The position numbers were made by a program, and so were the translations under genes. From NCBI RefSeq assembly GCF_021602025.1, contig NZ_BQHW01000008.1, positions 1-64,000 on the forward strand: a stretch of DNA of 64,000 bases, read 5' to 3'. This DNA comes from Pseudomonas ceruminis (GTDB taxonomy: Bacteria; Pseudomonadota; Gammaproteobacteria; Pseudomonadales; Pseudomonadaceae). This document shows positions 60,094-64,000 of the stretch, in pieces. Each line of letters opens with the position of its first letter. Position 1 is the stretch's first letter. The notes under the pieces were generated by a model. It was not told the DNA's origin. It did no database searches and saw only the letters and a list, made by a program, of their open reading frames with translations.

Positions 60094-60171
60094 CCCATTC
60101 GCGGGGCAAGCCCGCTCCCACCCAAAGGATGAATGCTCTCGTTGTAGGAGCGGGCTTGCCCCGCGAATGGG
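60094..60171. repeat. Inverted pair of REP elements between glgE and treS
   Basis: Perfect 25-bp arms (60094-60118 and 60147-60171) of the same REP sequence as at 55773-55867, 28-bp spacer. It sits inside the gene cluster, 15 bases after the glgE stop. Confidence 0.9.
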
Positions 60172-60227
60172 CTGCAAAGTAGCCACATGAGTCTCCACGG
60201 TTTTTGCAGAATTGAAAGGAGTCACCC

Positions 60228-63545
<3,318 letters not shown>

Positions 63546-64000
63546 ATGAATGCAACCACGCGTGATAACGGTGGCCTTCGGCAGCGGGAGCTCGATGCCC
63601 TTGCCCGCGCCGAGCACGCTGATCCTTTTGCCGTACTTGGCCCCCATGACGATGGCGCGGGCGGCGTGTGGGTGCGGGCGTTCCTGCCCACGGCCCTGAG
63701 CGCCCGGATCCTTTCCCGCCATGATGGCCGCGTGCTCGCGGAAATGGTCCAAGGCAGCCTGCCGGGCCTGTTCACGGCGCGCCTGGATGACGCACAGGCG
63801 TACCTGCTGCACATCGGCTGGGCCGGTGGCGAGCAGGTCACCGAGGACCCGTACAGCTTCGGCCCGCAGCTGGGTGACGTTGACCTGCACCTGTTCGCCG
63901 AAGGCAACCACCGTGACCTGTCCGGGCGCTTTGGTGCGCAACCGACTCAGGTCGATGGCGTCGACGGTGTATGTTTCTCGGTGTGGGCGCCGAATGCGCG
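63546..64000 (+). CDS. glgB: 1,4-alpha-glucan branching enzyme, 5' part
   Basis: N-terminal 151 codons of GlgB, open to the window edge. Seen: [33 protein letters not shown] and [10 protein letters not shown], the usual CBM48 start of branching enzymes. The catalytic barrel lies outside the window. ATG 63546 follows the treS stop TAG with no gap, so translation is coupled. It branches the glucan extended by GlgE. Confidence 0.93.
   Translation, partial: MNATTRDNGGLRQRELDALARAEHADPFAVLGPHDDGAGGVWVRAFLPTALSARILSRHDGRVLAEMVQGSLPGLFTARLDDAQAYLLHIGWAGGEQVTEDPYSFGPQLGDVDLHLFAEGNHRDLSGRFGAQPTQVDGVDGVCFSVWAPNA

Overview
The window reads as chromosome of a fluorescent pseudomonad of the Pseudomonas putida group. 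Evidence: an oprI-type lipoprotein, a 2-methylcitrate operon of the acnD/prpF type, a liu (leucine/isovalerate) cluster, a glgE-treS-glgB cluster, a Fur-controlled prrF small RNA, and several copies of the P. putida-type REP palindrome (GGAGCGGGCTTGCCCCGCGA). From memory, gene order follows P. putida KT2440 from oprI to the pilus cluster (PP_2322 to about PP_2363), then jumps to the PP_4067-PP_4058 block. No insertion sequence, prophage or CRISPR array was seen.

Layout. 1-6.6 kb: 3' end of an L,D-transpeptidase gene, oprI, a small GNAT protein, DAHP synthase (aroF), a PanE-like reductase, a universal stress protein, cysB and cysH. 6.7-11.3 kb: pabB, then a three-gene operon (retropepsin-like protease, inactive transglutaminase with seven membrane helices, RimK-like ATP-grasp ligase) of unproven function. 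11.5-20 kb: GntR-type regulator, prpB, prpC, acnD, prpF and prpD, which convert propionyl-CoA to pyruvate plus succinate. 20-22.9 kb: acnB on the opposite strand with a long structured leader. 23-34.3 kb: small conserved genes, queD, a patatin-like protein, a PepSY-PepSY-response regulator-kinase operon, an HPP/CBS membrane protein, a LysR regulator, prpE, zapE and a DUF465 gene. 34.5 kb: tRNA-Gln(TTG). 34.7-39.9 kb: a bacteriophytochrome operon. 40.2-46.5 kb: a seven-gene archaic (Csu-like) chaperone-usher pilus operon. 46.7-50.1 kb: M14 carboxypeptidase, a sigma4/anti-sigma fusion gene, prrF, a DUF6124 gene and an S24-like repressor. 50.2-57.7 kb: liuABCD and a divergent acyl-CoA ligase sharing a control region with two LiuR-type palindromes. 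57.8-64 kb: a tiny proline-rich protein, glgE, treS-maltokinase and the start of glgB.

Connections. The prp operon, prpE and acnB all serve propionate/TCA chemistry. PrrF, about 26 kb away, carries a 9-nt sequence (CCTCATCAG) exactly complementary to the acnB ribosome-binding region, which fits iron-dependent repression of this iron-sulfur enzyme. prrF and the sigma4/anti-sigma fusion each have a Fur-box-like palindrome inside their promoter, giving a small iron-responsive island at 48.0-48.9 kb.

Most notable candidates for follow-up: the Fur-linked sigma4/anti-sigma mini-fusion beside prrF; the acnB leader plus PrrF pairing; the ATP-grasp/7TM/retropepsin operon; the structured terminator-ended leader before the HPP/CBS gene; and the S24-like repressor that has lost both catalytic residues. 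All identifications come from reading motifs and from memory of gene families; no database search was run.
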